Shown here: one piece after another, positions 47,224 to 56,400 of the stretch
Position numbering within the stretch: the stretch's first letter is position 1
How the letters are laid out: each line of letters starts with the position of its first letter
Assembly: GCF_035958815.1 (NCBI RefSeq)
Contig: NZ_CP108383.1
Span: 1,426,001-1,490,000, forward strand
Direction: 5' to 3'
Source of the DNA: Nocardia sp. NBC_01327
Lineage (GTDB): Bacteria > Actinomycetota > Actinomycetes > Mycobacteriales > Mycobacteriaceae
Length of the DNA: 64,000 nt
Translations under genes and position numbers: made by a program
Notes under the pieces: model-generated
Database searches by the model: none
What the model was told of the DNA's origin: nothing
What the model saw: only the letters and a program-made list of their open reading frames with translations

Positions 47224-50200
47224 GACCCGGCGTCATGTCGACCAGGGCCGATGAGACCGCGGAGCAGGTGCGCCGCGCCTTGGCTCCGGGCCAGCGCCGC
47301 GCCTGGTTCCTGCAGCATCGCGCACCGGCGGACGCCAGCCTCAATGTCGGTATCACCTATCGGCTGACCGGAGCCCTGGACGCCGGCCTGCTGCGGGCCG
47401 CGGTCGGCGAGGTGGTGGCACGGCACGAGATCCTGCGCACCGTCTACGGCGCCGCCGCCGACGGCGAGCCCTTCCAAGCCGCCCTCGCCGACCCCGAAAT
47501 CGCCTGGCAGGAAGACGATCTCGCCGACCTGCCGTCCCCGAGCCGCGCCCGCCGCGCCGAGGTCCTGATCCGCCGCGTACTCGGCGAACCCTTCGACCCC
47601 TCCGCCGCGCCCCCGATCCGTTTCGCACTGATCCGCACGGGCGCAGACGAATTCGCCTTCGTCCTGGTAACGCATGCGCTCTGCTGGGACGACGAATCCT
47701 GGGAGATCTTCTCCCGCGAACTGACCCACGCCTACAACGGCATACTCCCCACCGGCCCCGCGACCCAGTACGCAGATCTGACTGTCGGCCACATCGATTC
47801 GCGCCCACCGCGCCCAGCCACCACCTTGCCGAGTGCAGCGGAGGTAAGTTCGGCTGAACCAAGTGCTGCGAACGCTGCCTCATCGAGTGCCATCGATTCG
47901 CGCCCACCGCACCCGGCCACCACCCTGCCGAGTGCAGCGGACGTAAGTTCGGCTGAACCAAGTGCTGCGAGCGCTGCCTCATCGAATGTCGTAGGCGCGA
48001 GCCCGGCTTCATCGAGTGCCGCGGGCGTGAGCGCTGTGCTGCCGAGTGCCGCGGGCGTGAGCGCTGCGGGCACGAGTGGCTCCGGTCCGGATGCCGGAAA
48101 CCTCGGCGTCGTGGACTCCGGGTCCGAGGGCTCGGACGCCGCGGGGATCGATTACTGGCGGGCGGAGCTTTCGCCGCTGCCGGAGCCGCTGGATCTGCCG
48201 AGTGGCAGTGCACCGGCGCCCCGATCCGCGGCCGCGCGGCGATCGGTGCGGGAACTGCCCGGCGAATTGCTTTCCAGTGTTGATGATTTCGCACGGCAGG
48301 CGGGCACGACAGCGTTGCCCGTGCTGCTGGCCGCGTTCGATGTGCTGGTGCGCCGCTATACCGGTGCGGCGGATTTCCTGGTGTCGGTGCCGGTCACCAC
48401 CCGTGACCAGCACGCGGCGGCGGACAGTCCGACCGCGCCCATCGGCTACTTCGGCAATACCGTGCTCTTGCGCGCCGACCTCGACGATCATCTGTCATTC
48501 GCGGATCTTGTTGCCGTCGTGCGGGGTTCGTGGGAGCGGGCGCATCGGCATCGTGCGGTCGGCATCGACGAGGTGGTGCGGGCGGTCAATCCCGATCGCA
48601 CGGCGGACCGGGACGGACTGGATCAGCTGGTGCGGCTCGGTTTCGGGGTGCGCACCGCTGCCCCCGGGCCCGCGCTGGACGGCGTCGTCGCGGCGCGACT
48701 GGATCTGGGCAGCCCGGTGCCACGAGTGCCCCTGCGGCTCACCGTGGTTCGGGACGGCGCGGGTGCGTACCTGGAGGCCGAGTATCCGTCCGGCCGGTTC
48801 ACGCCCGAGCTCATCGAGCAGCTGCTCACCCACTATCTGCGATTGCTCGCCGAGGCTACGGCTGCTCCCGGGCGACCGATCGGCGAGCTCGATCTGCTGG
48901 GCCCGGCCGAACAGGCTCGGCTGCTGGAACTTTCCCGTGGTGAGCAGACTCCGGTCGTGCCGACCACTGTCGTCGCGTTGTTCGAAGAGCGCGCGCAACT
49001 GCACGCGACAGCACTCGCGCTGGTCGCTCCCGGTGACACCGAGACCGTGCAGCTCACCTACCGCGAGCTCAACCGTCGCGCGAATCGCCTGGCGCACTGG
49101 CTGATCGGCCAGGGTGTGGGCGCCGAGGATCTGGTGGCGCTGCGACTGTCGAACTCTGTGGAGTTCGTGGTGGCGGTGCTCGCGGTGCTCAAGTCCGGCG
49201 CGGCCTATCTGCCGATCGATCCGGCGTATCCGGACGAGCGCATCGATTACCTGATCGCCGACGCCCTCCCGAGCATGATCCTGGGCCGGGTCGAAGTGGA
49301 TGCCGCCGAAGAGGTCGCCTCCGGTGCCGCCGAACATGATCCGTCCGATGCCGATCGGGTGCGCCCGCTGCGCCCGGGCAATCTGGCCTATGTCATCTAC
49401 ACCTCCGGTTCGACCGGTCAGCCCAAGGGTGTTCCGGTCGCGCACGAGGCGATCGCCGATCATCTGGTCGGCTTCCGCGCCCAGTGGGGGATGACCGCCG
49501 ACGACCGTCTCCTGCAATCGTCGTCGGTGAGCTTCGACGCGTCGCTGCTGGATGTCTTCGTCACCCTGACTCTCGGTGCGCGCCTGATCATTCCGCGTCC
49601 CGGCGGTTTCTCCGATCTCGCCTACATCGCGGATCTGGTGACCCGTTTCGAGGTCACCGTGCTGCATATGGTGCCGTCCCTGCTGCGCACCTTCCTGTCG
49701 CTGCCGCAGGTGAGTGATTGGCGCTCACTGCGTTTCGTCCCGGTGGGCGGTGAGGCGCTGCCCGGTGAGATCGCCGATCGGCTCACCGGTGTCCTGGATG
49801 CCGAACTGCGTAATCACTACGGCCCCACCGAAGCGGTGGTCAGCGCCACGCATATGCCGGTGGAGGGCCCGCAGGGCAATCGCATCGTGCCGATCGGCCG
49901 CCCGAACCGCAATGTGGATCTCTACCTGCTGGACGAGCGGCTGCGCCTGGTGCCGCCCGGCGTGGTCGGCGAAATCTATCTCGGCGGTGCGCAATTGGCG
50001 CGCGGCTATCTGGATCGCGGTGCGGCGACGGCCGAGCGTTTCCTCGCCGATCCTTTCACCGCGGGCGCACGGCTCTACCGCACCGGTGATCTGGCCCGCC
50101 GCACTCTCGACGGTGCGGTCGAATTCATCGGCCGCGCGGACGAACAGGTGAAGGTGCGCGGCTACCGGATCGAACCGGGCGAGGTGCAGGCCGCGCTCAC

Positions 50201-50711
50201 CGGTGATCCCGAGATCCGCGACTGCGTGGTGGCGGTGATCGGTGATGCCGCGACCGGGCCCATGCTCGCGGCCTACCTGGTACCGGAATCCGCTGCGCCG
50301 GATGTGATTCGGGTGCGGGCGCGCGCGGCCGCCGTGCTGCCGGAGTACATGGTGCCGACGGCGTACGCGGTGATCGACGCGATACCCCTGACCGAGCACG
50401 GCAAGCTGGACCGCCGCGCCCTGCCCGCACCGGTGTGCGTGACCGCGCGCCCGTATCGGGAGCCGGTGACCGCCGCCGAGATCCGGCTGGCGGCCCTGTT
50501 CGGGCAGCTGTTCGACCGCGACCGGATCGGTGCGGATGATTCGTTCTTCGAACTCGGCGGGCATTCGCTGCTGGCCAATCAGCTGGTGGCGCGCATTCGC
50601 GCCGAGTTCGGTTTCGAGATCGATGTGCGGGCGGTGTTCGACACCCCGGCCGTGAGCGGGCTGGCCGCGGTACTGGAGGCGACCGCCCGAGATGAGGAGT
50701 GCAGGAAATGA
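47220..50711 (+). CDS. Siderophore NRPS, degenerate C-A-T, with tandem-repeat insertion in the C domain
   Basis: The protein has 1163 residues. Domains: condensation-like (47270-48880), A (48960-50430; [32 protein letters not shown]) and T (50440-50680; ELGGHSLL). The C-domain HHxxxDG reads HALCWDD, so the catalytic second His is Ala. Directly after it an Ala/Ser/Pro-rich insertion of about 110 residues (47790-48140), made of 33- and 10-residue repeats, interrupts the domain before YWRAELSPL. My pocket reading is D-A-L-H-P-G-H-V-S; no confident substrate, though position after the formyltransferase suggests formyl-hydroxy-Lys/Orn loading. It overlaps the formyltransferase upstream and the lipoprotein gene downstream. 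Confidence 0.9.
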   Translation: MRPGVMSTRADETAEQVRRALAPGQRRAWFLQHRAPADASLNVGITYRLTGALDAGLLRAAVGEVVARHEILRTVYGAAADGEPFQAALADPEIAWQEDDLADLPSPSRARRAEVLIRRVLGEPFDPSAAPPIRFALIRTGADEFAFVLVTHALCWDDESWEIFSRELTHAYNGILPTGPATQYADLTVGHIDSRPPRPATTLPSAAEVSSAEPSAANAASSSAIDSRPPHPATTLPSAADVSSAEPSAASAASSNVVGASPASSSAAGVSAVLPSAAGVSAAGTSGSGPDAGNLGVVDSGSEGSDAAGIDYWRAELSPLPEPLDLPSGSAPAPRSAAARRSVRELPGELLSSVDDFARQAGTTALPVLLAAFDVLVRRYTGAADFLVSVPVTTRDQHAAADSPTAPIGYFGNTVLLRADLDDHLSFADLVAVVRGSWERAHRHRAVGIDEVVRAVNPDRTADRDGLDQLVRLGFGVRTAAPGPALDGVVAARLDLGSPVPRVPLRLTVVRDGAGAYLEAEYPSGRFTPELIEQLLTHYLRLLAEATAAPGRPIGELDLLGPAEQARLLELSRGEQTPVVPTTVVALFEERAQLHATALALVAPGDTETVQLTYRELNRRANRLAHWLIGQGVGAEDLVALRLSNSVEFVVAVLAVLKSGAAYLPIDPAYPDERIDYLIADALPSMILGRVEVDAAEEVASGAAEHDPSDADRVRPLRPGNLAYVIYTSGSTGQPKGVPVAHEAIADHLVGFRAQWGMTADDRLLQSSSVSFDASLLDVFVTLTLGARLIIPRPGGFSDLAYIADLVTRFEVTVLHMVPSLLRTFLSLPQVSDWRSLRFVPVGGEALPGEIADRLTGVLDAELRNHYGPTEAVVSATHMPVEGPQGNRIVPIGRPNRNVDLYLLDERLRLVPPGVVGEIYLGGAQLARGYLDRGAATAERFLADPFTAGARLYRTGDLARRTLDGAVEFIGRADEQVKVRGYRIEPGEVQAALTGDPEIRDCVVAVIGDAATGPMLAAYLVPESAAPDVIRVRARAAAVLPEYMVPTAYAVIDAIPLTEHGKLDRRALPAPVCVTARPYREPVTAAEIRLAALFGQLFDRDRIGADDSFFELGGHSLLANQLVARIRAEFGFEIDVRAVFDTPAVSGLAAVLEATARDEECRK
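47792..47989 (+). repeat. 99-bp in-frame tandem duplication inside the NRPS C domain
   Basis: Two head-to-tail 99-base units (47792-47890 and 47891-47989), beginning CATCGATTCGCGCCCACCG, differ at only a few positions. Each encodes 33 residues starting IDSRPP and rich in Ala and Ser. They keep the frame. Confidence 0.92.
48013..48066 (+). repeat. 30-bp period repeat in the same NRPS insertion
   Basis: A 24-base unit beginning CGAGTGCCGCGGGCGTGAGC occurs exactly at 48013-48036 and again at 48043-48066 (period 30, ten residues). Shorter variants of CGAGTGC recur through 47880-48090, so the whole insertion looks built by repeated slippage or duplication. Confidence 0.85.
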
Positions 50712-51673
50712 ACACCCGAGGATGGCTGCGCCGCAGCGGTTTCGCCCTGCTGGCGATGGGACTGGTGGCCGGCACGGCCGCCTGTGGTTCCGGCGACTCC
50801 GGCGATGATTCCGGTGCGCTGACGATCAAGCACGTCATGGGGGAGACCAAGATCGACGGCACCCCGTCCCGCGTGGTGGCGTTCGGCCCGCAGTGGCTGG
50901 ACGCGACGGTCGCGCTGGGCGTGACGCCCGTGGGCTATCTGGTGCCGGGGATGACGGCGACCACGAAGGTGCCGTGGGAGCCTCCGCTTCCGGCTTCGGC
51001 CAAGAGCATCGATATGACGGGCGACTATCTCGAGCAGATCGCCGCGCTGAACCCGGATCTGATTCTGGCGCCGGCCTATATGGCCGATCGGACCATGTAC
51101 GACAAGCTGTCGAAGCTGGCCCCGACCATCGATTCGCTCTCCTCCGCGCAGATCGATCCGTGGCAGGACCAGGTGACCGCGCTGGGCAAGGTGCTGCGCA
51201 AGGAGCCCGAGGCGGCCAAGGTGATCGCGGATGTGGACGGCAAGATCGATGCGGTGGCCGCGAAGCATCCGGCCTTGAAGGGCAAGACCTTCCTGACCTG
51301 CATGCTCACCGGCCCGTCGCAGCTCATGGTGCTGGCCGATCCCAAGGACGGCTCCGCCGAGCTCTTCACCCGCCTGGGCATGACCATGCCGGAGAAGCTC
51401 GTCAAGGAGGCCCCCACCGGTGGCCGGTTGTCGCTCTCGCCGGAACGCCTGAGCGACCTGACCTCCGATCTGCTGGTCTGTGGCGCCATGCCCAGCCTGG
51501 AGTCGAAGTTCAAGCAGCTGCCGGGTTACGCCGATCTCCCGGCGGTGCGCAGCGGCGGTATCTCCTTCGTCGATGTGGTCGCCATCAATGCCATCAATCA
51601 GCCGACCGCGCTGTCGGTGCCGTACGTGCTGCAGACGCTGGAGCCGGCGTTCGCGAATATCGCCGGTAGCTAG
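50708..51673 (+). CDS. Iron-siderophore ABC substrate-binding lipoprotein (FepB/FecB-like)
   Basis: This 321-residue lipoprotein has a signal peptide with lipobox GTAAC (Cys26) and a class III periplasmic-binding fold with the family segment RVVAFGPQWLDATVALGV and LNPDLILAPAYMADR. It would capture the ferric siderophore at the outer face of the membrane. It is embedded among NRPS genes: its ATG overlaps the preceding stop and the next gene follows after 30 bases. It is therefore co-expressed with synthesis. No classical FecCD permease is seen, so its transporter is either encoded elsewhere or is the half-ABC pair at 40.7-44.2 kb. Confidence 0.9.
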   Translation: MNTRGWLRRSGFALLAMGLVAGTAACGSGDSGDDSGALTIKHVMGETKIDGTPSRVVAFGPQWLDATVALGVTPVGYLVPGMTATTKVPWEPPLPASAKSIDMTGDYLEQIAALNPDLILAPAYMADRTMYDKLSKLAPTIDSLSSAQIDPWQDQVTALGKVLRKEPEAAKVIADVDGKIDAVAAKHPALKGKTFLTCMLTGPSQLMVLADPKDGSAELFTRLGMTMPEKLVKEAPTGGRLSLSPERLSDLTSDLLVCGAMPSLESKFKQLPGYADLPAVRSGGISFVDVVAINAINQPTALSVPYVLQTLEPAFANIAGS

Positions 51674-51703
51674 ACCACCGGTAGCCAGGAAGGACCTCAC
51701 GTC

Positions 51704-53497
51704 ATGACGCTCGATACCCACGCCGTACCCGCCGCACCGGCGCGCTCCGCCGAGCGCGGGCTGCCGCTGTCCCCGGCCCAGCAGGCGGCCTTGCTGCCGG
51801 AACGGCTGGCCCGGATCGCGGCCGCCAATGTGTATGTGGCTCTGGAGATTCCGGCCGAGCTCGCCGACGTCGTGGCGGCGCGGGCCGTCGAGGTGACGGC
51901 CGCGCACGACCTCCTGCGCGCGGTCTACCCGGATGATCGCCGGGTGCCGTATCAGCGTGTGGAATCGGCCCCGGCGACAGTGGCCGAGATCGTCGAGATC
52001 GCCGACGCCGCACTCCCGGCTGCTCTACTGGCCGACGCCGGTCACGCCTTCGATCTGGTGCGCGAGTTCCCGATTCGAATCCGGCTGTACCGGCTCGCCG
52101 ATCACGCGGTGCTCTCCCTCGCGGCCCATCCCGTCGCCGCCGACGACCGCACCATGGAACTCCTGGTCACCGCCCTCTGCTCGAACGAGCCGGTGCGTGC
52201 CACCGCGCAGTACCGCGATTTCGCCGCCGAGCAGATGAAATCCCTGGCCGCCGAGAACGATTCGCTGACCTACTGGAAACAGCGACTGGCGGACCTGCCC
52301 GAACAACTGCTGCTCGTGGGCGAACGTCCCGCCCTCCCACGCAGCACCCGCGCCGTCGTCCAGATCCCAACCTCCGTCATCCCGGCGCGGGTTCGGCCGG
52401 GATCCACGCCGGATGCGCTCGAACAGGTTTCGGTGGATCCCGGCCAAGAGCATGCCGGGATGACGGGGGGACGTGGCGACTCCGAGGCGGATCCTGCCGC
52501 CGTGTCCGCCGAGCCTCTCTCGATAATGGCGGCGCTGGTGGCCGCCGCGCTGCGGGAGCTCGGGGCAGAAGCCGATATTCCGATCGGCGTCGCTACCGAA
52601 GCGCGGTCCGAGAGTGCCGCCGATGTCCTCGGCAATTTCGCCAATTATCTTGTGCTGCGGGTTGATTCGCCGCGTACCGGGGCGCCGTCACAGCTGGTTG
52701 CCGATGCCGCGCGGATTCTCAGTGAGGCCCGTGCGCATGCCGGTACCCGCATCGAACGGCTCACCCATCAGCTGCGCGGCCCGGGCGGCGCGGCCAAGGG
52801 CGGCCTGTTCCAGGTGCAGCTCGCGGTGCGTCCGAGTGCGCTCGAATTCGATGCTGCCGGTGGCAGGGTTCGGGAGATCGCTCGTGCGGCGGCCCGTCCG
52901 CACGGGGTGGACCTGATCGTCGATGTGGTCGCGACCGCGGATGGCTGGACCGTGACCGTCGATCTGGCGGAGGCCCTGTCCCGGCGCTATGCGGCGGGGG
53001 AGTTCGCGCAGCTGCTGCGCGCGACGGCCGAATCCTGGTCGGCCGCACCGGATACCGCGCTCGATTCGGCCGAAGCGCCGGAGCCGTGCGACTGGTTCGT
53101 GCCCGATGCCGAGGCCGGGGAGCTGGATCCGTACGCGATCTCCGGACTCGGTGGCCCGCCGCGGACCGATGCGGAGCGGGCGGTCGCCGCCGTGCTGCGC
53201 GAGGTGCTGGAGCTGGACGAGGAGGACGAGGTCGGTCGCGAGGACAATTTCTTCGCCCTCGGCGGCGACAGTGTGGCCGCACTGCGCTTTGTCACCCTGC
53301 TCGCCGAGCAGGGCCATATCGTCGATGTGCAGAAGGTGTTCGAATTCCCGGCCGTGCACGAGATCGCCGCGAGCCTGACCGCTGAGAACGCCACCGCCGC
53401 AGCACCTGCCGAGCCGGCCGCCGTCGCCCCGATGGCGGCCTCCGGCCTCGACGCGGCCGCCCTGCAGGCCCTGGCCGGGAAGCTTGCCGGCCGGTGA
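51704..53497 (+). CDS. NRPS C-T didomain protein with degenerate condensation motif
   Basis: This 597-residue protein has a condensation-like domain (51750-53060) followed by a carrier domain (53160-53380, LGGDSVAALRF). HHxxxDG reads HPVAADD, so the catalytic second His is Pro; condensation activity is doubtful. There is no A domain, so the carrier must be loaded by another protein. A full GTCATCCCGG-type inverted repeat (52374-52467) lies in frame within the C domain, encoding TSVIPARVRPGS and later HAGMTGG. ATG 51704 follows AGGAAGGAC. The stop overlaps the next NRPS GTG start. Confidence 0.88.
   Translation: MTLDTHAVPAAPARSAERGLPLSPAQQAALLPERLARIAAANVYVALEIPAELADVVAARAVEVTAAHDLLRAVYPDDRRVPYQRVESAPATVAEIVEIADAALPAALLADAGHAFDLVREFPIRIRLYRLADHAVLSLAAHPVAADDRTMELLVTALCSNEPVRATAQYRDFAAEQMKSLAAENDSLTYWKQRLADLPEQLLLVGERPALPRSTRAVVQIPTSVIPARVRPGSTPDALEQVSVDPGQEHAGMTGGRGDSEADPAAVSAEPLSIMAALVAAALRELGAEADIPIGVATEARSESAADVLGNFANYLVLRVDSPRTGAPSQLVADAARILSEARAHAGTRIERLTHQLRGPGGAAKGGLFQVQLAVRPSALEFDAAGGRVREIARAAARPHGVDLIVDVVATADGWTVTVDLAEALSRRYAAGEFAQLLRATAESWSAAPDTALDSAEAPEPCDWFVPDAEAGELDPYAISGLGGPPRTDAERAVAAVLREVLELDEEDEVGREDNFFALGGDSVAALRFVTLLAEQGHIVDVQKVFEFPAVHEIAASLTAENATAAAPAEPAAVAPMAASGLDAAALQALAGKLAGR
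52374..52467. repeat. Inverted repeat element, in frame inside the C-T NRPS gene
   Basis: The left arm 52374-52407 (CCGTCATCCCGGCGCG... GGCCGGGATCCAC) and the right arm 52433-52467 (GTGGATCCCGGCC... GCCGGGATGACGGG) are near-perfect reverse complements around 25 bases. The element belongs to the same family as the copies at 13.3, 54.9 and 63.6 kb. Confidence 0.92.
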
Positions 53498-56400
53498 GCG
53501 TGGAGATTCTCGATATCGTCGCGCTGTCCCCGCTGCAGCGCGGCCTGTACTCGGTCAGCGTCGCCTCGGGCGCGGTCGATCCGTATCTGGTCACCTTCGC
53601 GGTGCGCATCGAGGGCCTGCCCGAATTGGCCACGCTGCATACGGCTTTCGATCAGCTGCTGGAGCGCTACCCGCATCTGGGCGGTGCGGTGCTGACCGAC
53701 GGTCTGCCGCATCCGGTGCTGGTCACCACCTCCGGCGGCCGCATCGGCTGGCGCGAGCTGGATCTGCGCTCGGCCGCCGACCCGGAAGCCGCGGCCCGGC
53801 AACTGTATTGGGACGAGGGCCGCCGCCGCGTCGATCTGGATCGCGGCCCGCTGTTCCGGGTCGTCGCCGCGCGGGTGGGGGAGGACGCCTACGAACTCGT
53901 CTGCACCGCACACCACATCATTATCGACGGCTGGTCGATCCCCCTGCTGTTCGCGGATCTCATAGCGCTGCACAGCGGTATGGGCGCGGCGCTCCCGCCA
54001 GCCCCGCCGCTGCGCGAGCACGCCGCCTGGCTCGCCACCCGCGATACCGCCGCCTCCCTCGAGGCGTGGCGCCGGGCCCTCGCCGGTCTCGCGCCCATGT
54101 CCATGCTCGCCGCGCCCGCCCCCGCCGATATCCCGGCACTGGGCGAGGCCCGCTTCGACCGCGCCGCCACCGATCGCGTGACGGCGTGGGCGCGCAGTCG
54201 CGGCCTGACCCTCAATACGGTCCTCCAAATGGCCTGGGCCCGAGTGCTTTCCGGCCTCACCGGCCGCGACGACGTGGTCTTCGGCCAGACCACCTCCGGC
54301 CGCGACGCCTCGCTCCCCAATGCCGAACGCCTGGTGGGCGCACTGGTCACCACCATCCCGGTCCGGGTCCGCATGGACGATCGCGCCCCCGCCGATATCG
54401 GCGCCGCCCTGCAACGCGAAGTGGCGCAGCTGCGCGCCCACGAATACCTCGGAATTGCCGAGATCACCCGCCACACCGGCGGCAGCCAGCTCTTCGACAC
54501 CCTCCTGGTCTTCGAGAACACCCCCATGGGCGCGGTCACCGCCGATATGCCCATGGGCGGCGGCGCCCGCCTCATGCCCCGCCGAGTCGATTCCCCCAGC
54601 CACTACCCGATCGCCGTAGTCCCGATTGTCGAACAGGGCGAACTCATCACCCGGGTGGAAATCCGCCCGGACCTGGTCTCCCGCTTCGACCCCGACCGCC
54701 TGGCCCGCCGCATGCTCGCGGTCGTCCGCCGCCTGGTCGACGCCGACACCGCCTGCAGTGTCGACCTCCTCCTCGACGACGAACCCGCCGCCCTGACCAC
54801 CGAGCCCCCGCAGCTATCCGCGCAGACCGACATGTCCGCAAAGCCCGGCGACTCGGGGCAGACATTCCCCGTCATCCCGGCACGCTTTCGGCCGGGATCC
54901 ACATCTGAAGTACTCCAAGACAATTCGGGGGATTCGGGCCAAACGCATGCCGGAATGACGGGGTCGGGATCCGCATCTGCACTACTCCACGACGATTCGG
55001 GGGATTTGGGTCAAAGGCACGCCGGGATGACGGGGGGCTCCGCCGAGCTGGTATCCGGCAAGTCGGTGTCGACAGGCCTGGTGTCGGATGTACTGCTCGC
55101 CGCAGCGGCGCGTTCCGCGGATTCGATCGCCGTCATCGATGCCGAAGGCGAGCACTCCTTCGCCGACTTCGGCGCCGCTGTACGCACTCTGGCCGCTGAT
55201 CTCCGCGCGAACGGCCTGCGGCCGGGCGACTCCGTGGCCGTGGTGCTCCCACGTGACCGCCGAGTTCTGCACGCCCCCTTCGCCATTGCCCACGCGGGCG
55301 GTGTCTGCGTGCACGTCGATCCGGCAACTCCGCCCGATCGGCTGGCCTACCTCCTGGAAACCTCCGGCGCGAGACTGGTGCTCGCCGACGAAGCGCTGGT
55401 GGACGTCCTGGTGCAGGTGCGCGCGCAGGGCATCGACTGTGTGCACGGCATCCCCACCGCCGCGGGCGAATTGCGTTTCCTCGGGCCCGCGCCCGAACCG
55501 GCCGCCCCGGCCCCGCGTGCGGTCACCACGGCGGATTCTCCGTTCTATGTCATCTTCACCTCGGGCACCACAGGTCGCCCGAAAGGTGTTGTGGTGCCCC
55601 ATCGCGCACTGCTCAACCACTGGGCCAATCACGAGCGCCGCATCTTCGCCCCGGCCGCGGTGCAGGTCGGCAGGCAGCTGCGGATCGGCCACGGCTGGTC
55701 CACCGGTTTCGATGCCGCCTGGCAGCCGACCGTCGCCCTGCTCAGCGGCCATACCGTCGTCATGCTGGGCGAGCACGTCCGCACCGATGCCGAGCAGATC
55801 GCCGCCGCCATCACCCGGCACGGCATCGACATCTTCGACACCTCCCCGTCGATGTTGCCGCGCCTCATCGCATTCGGGCTCTTCACCGAACGTGACGGTG
55901 TCGAGCACTGCCCGCTGGCCGTGCTCGCCCTCGGCGGCGAAGCCATCAACCCCGATACCTGGAAGCGCCTGCAGGGCCTGCCGGACACCCGCGTCATCAA
56001 CTTCTACGGTCCGACGGAGACCACGGTGGAAGCGCTGATGGCCGATGTGCACGACCATGTTTCGCCGACCATCGGCCGCACCTTCGACGGTATGACCGCC
56101 GAGGTGCTCGATCACCGGCTGCGCCCCGTGCCGCCGGGCGGCCAGGGCGAGCTCTACCTGTCGGGCCCGCAACTCGCCCTCGGCTACCTGGGCCGTCCGG
56201 CCACCACCGCCGCGACCTTCGTCGCCGGACCGTCCGGAAGGCGTTATCGCACCGGCGATCTGGTGCGCCGCGCCACCGACGGCACCCTCGTCTACGAGGG
56301 CCGCATCGACAGCCAGGTCAAGATCAACGGCTACCGGGTGGAACCGGATGAGGCCGCCGTGGTGCTGCGCGAACTCGACGGCGTCGAGCATGCCGCGGTC

